This document shows, piece after piece, positions 6,052 through 8,151 of a stretch of DNA of 8,151 nucleotides (position 1 is the stretch's first letter; each line of letters opens with the position of its first letter). Origin of the DNA: Alphaproteobacteria bacterium UBA3307. GTDB lineage: Bacteria > Pseudomonadota > Alphaproteobacteria > RF32 > CAG-239. A program made the position numbers and the translations under genes. The stretch is from positions 1 to 8,151 of the forward strand of contig DEST01000002.1 in assembly GCA_002361365.1 (NCBI GenBank), read 5' to 3'. The notes beneath the pieces are model-generated. The model had not been told where the DNA came from. It did not search any database and saw only the letters and a list, made by a program, of their open reading frames with translations.

Positions 6052-6936
6052 TTAATTGTTTAATTCGTTGTTTTTGGTACAATAATTATTTTGTTGCAAA
6101 TAATACATCAAAGCAATATCGGCATCTTTTATTTCTTTAACAGTATGCAATTTTGTAGTTTCTATATCCGGATATTGTTCAATTATATCAGCAAAATACG
6201 GCTCCAATTCGTCAATTACTTCCTGTTTCAGACGACAAGTTACGCCATAATCACGCAAATCATCTTCAAGTTCAAGTTCATTTTGCAAATATATTTCACA
6301 AAACTCTCCCCTGTATTCCGCACTCAATCCACGAGTTATAATCGCATCAACACGCCTTTGTTCAATTTCTACACCAAAATATTTTTCTTTATGCGCGCAA
6401 GCATCTAATGCATAAATCAAGCCTTCATAAGTATATTCCGGCAAATATTTATAACGAGCCATATCCTTATTTTTCAAGATCCGATGCAAATCATCAAAGC
6501 TATGAATATTATTCAACACATTAGTCGGTACATTCAAGATATAATTGCCATACGTTAAATAGCATTTATCATTACGCATACCTTTAATTGTAAACACACG
6601 GCGTCCGTTTGTTTCAGTGTCCGGACGACAAATTCGCAAAGAAGCCATAAATTCCGGTGGAAAAACATCTAAAATCAGTTCTTCTTCCTCCGTATTTTCC
6701 GCCTCAGAAGCTTCTGTATCTGCCGCATTTTCTTGCGTATTGGTGATTGGGTGTTCTGTTTGCGTTTCCGGTGTTGTTGCAGATGTTTTTTCTTCTGCCG
6801 CAGACTCGTCAGGCTGTGTTTCTTCAATGTTTAAGATTTCGTTATCTGCCGTACTTTCCGGCTCTGTGGTATATCCGTTTGATGCCGACAGTATAATTGC
6901 CAACACCATTGTTACACATATCATAAACCGACGCAT
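6052..6936 (-). CDS. Secreted protein with acidic linker and cysteine-containing domain, function unknown
   Basis: The start at 6936 is preferred: GGAG (6943-6946) is 6 bases upstream and the protein then begins with a typical signal peptide (MRRFMICVTMVLAIILSASN). ATG 6948 and TTG 6978 lie in frame upstream but would bury it. The protein has 294 residues. After the signal comes an acidic, Thr/Glu/Ala-rich, probably disordered linker (about 23-88). A folded domain follows, with six cysteines at 103, 125, 180, 213, 234 and 286. Its opening, LRICRPDTE...FTIKGMRNDKCYLTYG, has a C-x-P ... I-x-G ... K-C pattern, and the rest is mostly helical and charged. I infer export to the periplasm or cell surface, with possible disulfides. 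A moderate -10 (TATGAT, 6967-6972) lies upstream without a good -35. The superoxide reductase gene follows closely. I do not recognise the family. Confidence 0.8.
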   Translation of the reverse strand: MRRFMICVTMVLAIILSASNGYTTEPESTADNEILNIEETQPDESAAEEKTSATTPETQTEHPITNTQENAADTEASEAENTEEEELILDVFPPEFMASLRICRPDTETNGRRVFTIKGMRNDKCYLTYGNYILNVPTNVLNNIHSFDDLHRILKNKDMARYKYLPEYTYEGLIYALDACAHKEKYFGVEIEQRRVDAIITRGLSAEYRGEFCEIYLQNELELEDDLRDYGVTCRLKQEVIDELEPYFADIIEQYPDIETTKLHTVKEIKDADIALMYYLQQNNYCTKNNELNN

Positions 6937-7014
6937 TTTTTTCTCCATAAATTGATACCTATGTTTATCATAAAGCAATTTAAGTAAAAGAAAATATTTT
7001 TTATATTGTTATAC

Positions 7015-7051
7015 AAAAAAAAGAAGAGAGTTTAAATCATAAACCCTCTTC
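7015..7051 (-). terminator. Strong intrinsic terminator
   Basis: On the minus strand GAAGAG (7046-7051) pairs with CTCTTC (7023-7028). Inner GTTTA/TAAAC pairing and a G-T pair complete the stem, and eight Ts follow (7015-7022). It ends transcription coming from the right, either the RNA candidate or the gene at 7354-7923, before the secreted-protein gene. Confidence 0.9.
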
Positions 7052-7145
7052 CGGTGTCTTTTTATGAGGATATCAAATGACGGAAAAATAATCCGCAGGC
7101 ACTCTATCCTACCCATAAAAAGACCTGACACACAGCATATCCGGT
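7015..7145 (-). ncRNA. Candidate structured RNA or structured 3' leader ending in an intrinsic terminator
   Basis: On the minus strand, 7114-7124 (GUCUUUUUAUG) pairs perfectly with 7056-7066. After a 3-nt bulge (7111-7113) the stem continues as AGGAUA (7105-7110) with UAUCCU (7067-7072), giving 17 pairs in all. The apical part contains GAGUGCCU and a small CGGA/UCCG hairpin. CCGG at 7141-7144 can pair with CCGG at 7051-7054 as an outer stem. A strong terminator begins directly at its 3' end. No convincing promoter was found just upstream, so it may be the 3' end of the transcript of the gene at 7354-7923 or a separate small RNA. No known RNA family was recognised. Confidence 0.45.
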
Positions 7146-7353
7146 AAAATAATCTGATGATTATTATTTAATCTGTTATGATGCTTATTGTGCCGATTCT
7201 GATACTACGACTTAGAATTTGATTGCTCAAAAAGCATCATCGTTATATCAAGAACAACCAAAATATATTAGCGCCTTTCTTATTTTCAATCGGCTTAAAA
7301 CCAAAGTTCATAATTTTAGGGGACGCCGGTTAAAGACATCCCCCAACAAATCA
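7146..7353. other. Non-coding gap with one short hairpin
   Basis: No gene is supported here; the plus-strand open frame that crosses it is an antisense shadow of the next gene. The minus strand has a 7-bp stem (GGGGATG at 7337-7343 with CGTCCCC at 7319-7325) about 10 bp after the stop codon of the 189-residue gene. It lacks a T run, so at most it is a weak terminator or an RNA-stabilising hairpin. The remainder is AT-rich with nothing recognisable. Confidence 0.5.
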
Positions 7354-7923
7354 TCAGAGCTTAATTTCCACCACCGGAATAACTCCGAATGTGCGATATT
7401 GATTGCACCATCCGCTAACCACTGTCTGGCTGTAACTCTGCAGCCAAACATTAAAGTTGTATCCTACAGACGAAGTTACAAATGTGCAATCTCCTCTATC
7501 CAGTCCAATAGCGCGCCACGCTACAAACAAATTGCTTTTATGCATTTGCTGCGCTTCTTGATACGACGGCAAAAACGCCTCACCCTTACTGACACCATGC
7601 TGTTCATAATTGACACAGAATTCGGCGGCGGGAAGTTCTATTCCGTATTTTGCGGCCGCTTCCAATAGAAGATTTGTAGCCTCACGTCCGGAATGAATTT
7701 CTTCACTCTCAAACGGCAAACAAGAAAAAGCAAACGGTAGCATTTTTTTGACCGGACACATACCTAGCGCATAATTGCGGTTTTCATCAATCATTGCCAC
7801 AATTGAGCGTACCTGAAAGCGAGTTTTGTTGTCGAGCTTTTCGACATTAGTGCCATCAAACAGGTTGAACATTCCGACCTTGAGTACATTACCCTGCTCT
7901 GAAAAATTACCTTTTGTGCTCAT
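7354..7923 (-). CDS. Protein with DUF1566 / C-type lectin-like C-terminal pattern, function unknown
   Basis: The product is 189 residues from ATG at 7923. No Shine-Dalgarno sequence is visible, but a good promoter lies about 50 bp upstream. The C-terminal half shows the order typical of DUF1566-type or formylglycine/lectin-like folds: G-x-x-FLPSYQEAQQM (114-127), VAWRAIGLDRG (134-144), TSS (150-152), a tryptophan-containing strand (NVWLQSYSQ), GWCNQYRTFG and the closing VIPVVEI (181-187). The last motif parallels the (V)RPV ending of such domains. The N-terminal half (about 1-100) has no recognised domain. Five cysteines (56, 68, 103, 146, 173) are present, yet there is no signal peptide or membrane segment, so the location is unclear. 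It seems monocistronic, with a hairpin and then the structured RNA candidate downstream. The fold assignment is from pattern only. Confidence 0.65.
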   Translation of the reverse strand: MSTKGNFSEQGNVLKVGMFNLFDGTNVEKLDNKTRFQVRSIVAMIDENRNYALGMCPVKKMLPFAFSCLPFESEEIHSGREATNLLLEAAAKYGIELPAAEFCVNYEQHGVSKGEAFLPSYQEAQQMHKSNLFVAWRAIGLDRGDCTFVTSSVGYNFNVWLQSYSQTVVSGWCNQYRTFGVIPVVEIKL

Positions 7924-7975
7924 AATAGTAAAATTTAGAAATTAAAAATATGACAATAGTTAAAAATATTTATTG

Positions 7976-8003
7976 AATATATAGTTTGAGCTGCAAAAGT
8001 CAA
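7976..8003 (-). promoter_or_regulatory. Promoter of the 189-residue lectin-like gene
   Basis: Minus strand TTGACT (7998-8003), a 16-bp spacer and TATATT (7976-7981). The predicted start lies around 7969, leaving an AT-rich leader of about 45 nt. Confidence 0.65.
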
Positions 8004-8054
8004 TATTATAAATTAAGATATTCCCCTTATTTATCTGCAATATATTGCTACAAC

Positions 8055-8095
8055 AAACAAAAAATCTCGAAGAATCAAATTATTCTTCGAGATTT
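8055..8095 (-). terminator. Intrinsic terminator of the gene entering from the right edge
   Basis: Perfect 14-bp arms AAATCTCGAAGAAT (8062-8075) and its complement (8082-8095) with a 6-nt loop. On the minus strand T-rich sequence follows (TTT, G, TTT). Confidence 0.85.
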
Positions 8096-8106
8096 ATAAA
8101 TTTAGA

Positions 8107-8151
8107 TTAAAATTGTACCGTGTTTGCGATTTTCGCCGATAAAACGACAAG
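8107..8151 (-). CDS. C-terminal end of an unidentified gene (frame uncertain)
   Basis: The terminator directly downstream implies that a minus-strand gene ends here. One frame gives 14 residues ending SAKIANTVQF before TAA at 8107-8109; a terminal Phe would suit an outer-membrane barrel but proves nothing. A second frame ending at 8102-8104 (…GENRKHGTILI) is also open, so the frame cannot be decided from this window. Confidence 0.3.
   Translation of the reverse strand, partial: LVVLSAKIANTVQF

Noticed and set aside
7219..7668. 149-codon plus-strand open frame
   Set aside because: It begins with TTG, lies mostly antisense to the 189-residue gene, and its sequence has no domain-like features.
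4109..8003. Shared AGCTCAAA in the spacers of the rplM promoter and the lectin-like gene promoter, as a common operator
   Set aside because: The match is short, sits at different distances from the -10 and -35 boxes, and has no symmetry, so coincidence is the simpler reading.

Overview
The window looks like a low-GC, probably anaerobic or host-associated alphaproteobacterium. The L13 and S9 proteins read as alphaproteobacterial, a desulfoferrodoxin-type superoxide reductase points to life with little oxygen, and a large surface protein together with secreted small-domain genes fits a gut-type organism. This placement is inference from protein character, not a database result.

Layout from left to right. 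Positions 1-1885 (minus strand) hold the first 628 codons of a large exported surface protein with FxxN repeats like those of polymorphic membrane proteins; it runs off the left edge. Upstream of its start lies a dense block of palindromic repeats (1997-2329) built from a tandemly duplicated 138-bp unit. Next come a small GIY-YIG domain gene (minus) and a 0.4-kb non-coding stretch with a near-consensus promoter and a foldable RNA (about 2700-2826, minus). The rplM-rpsI ribosomal operon follows (minus), with a clear promoter and terminator. It is divergent from a plus-strand TIM-barrel protein resembling phosphoribosylanthranilate isomerase. After that terminator comes a small three-helix membrane protein (plus) with its own terminator.

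The right half is on the minus strand. A secreted acidic, cysteine-containing protein lies 16 bp upstream of the superoxide reductase, probably as one transcript. Upstream of that is a second foldable non-coding segment (about 7015-7145) ending in a strong intrinsic terminator. Then comes a 189-residue protein with a C-terminus resembling DUF1566/C-type lectin-like folds, with a good promoter. At the right edge a terminator hairpin follows the last codons of another gene whose frame cannot be fixed.

The ribosomal operon is housekeeping. The most interesting parts are the surface protein, the repeat block and the two RNA candidates. The RNAs share an 8-nt motif at comparable places in their predicted folds. 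No defence system, CRISPR array, transposase, tRNA or rRNA was seen.
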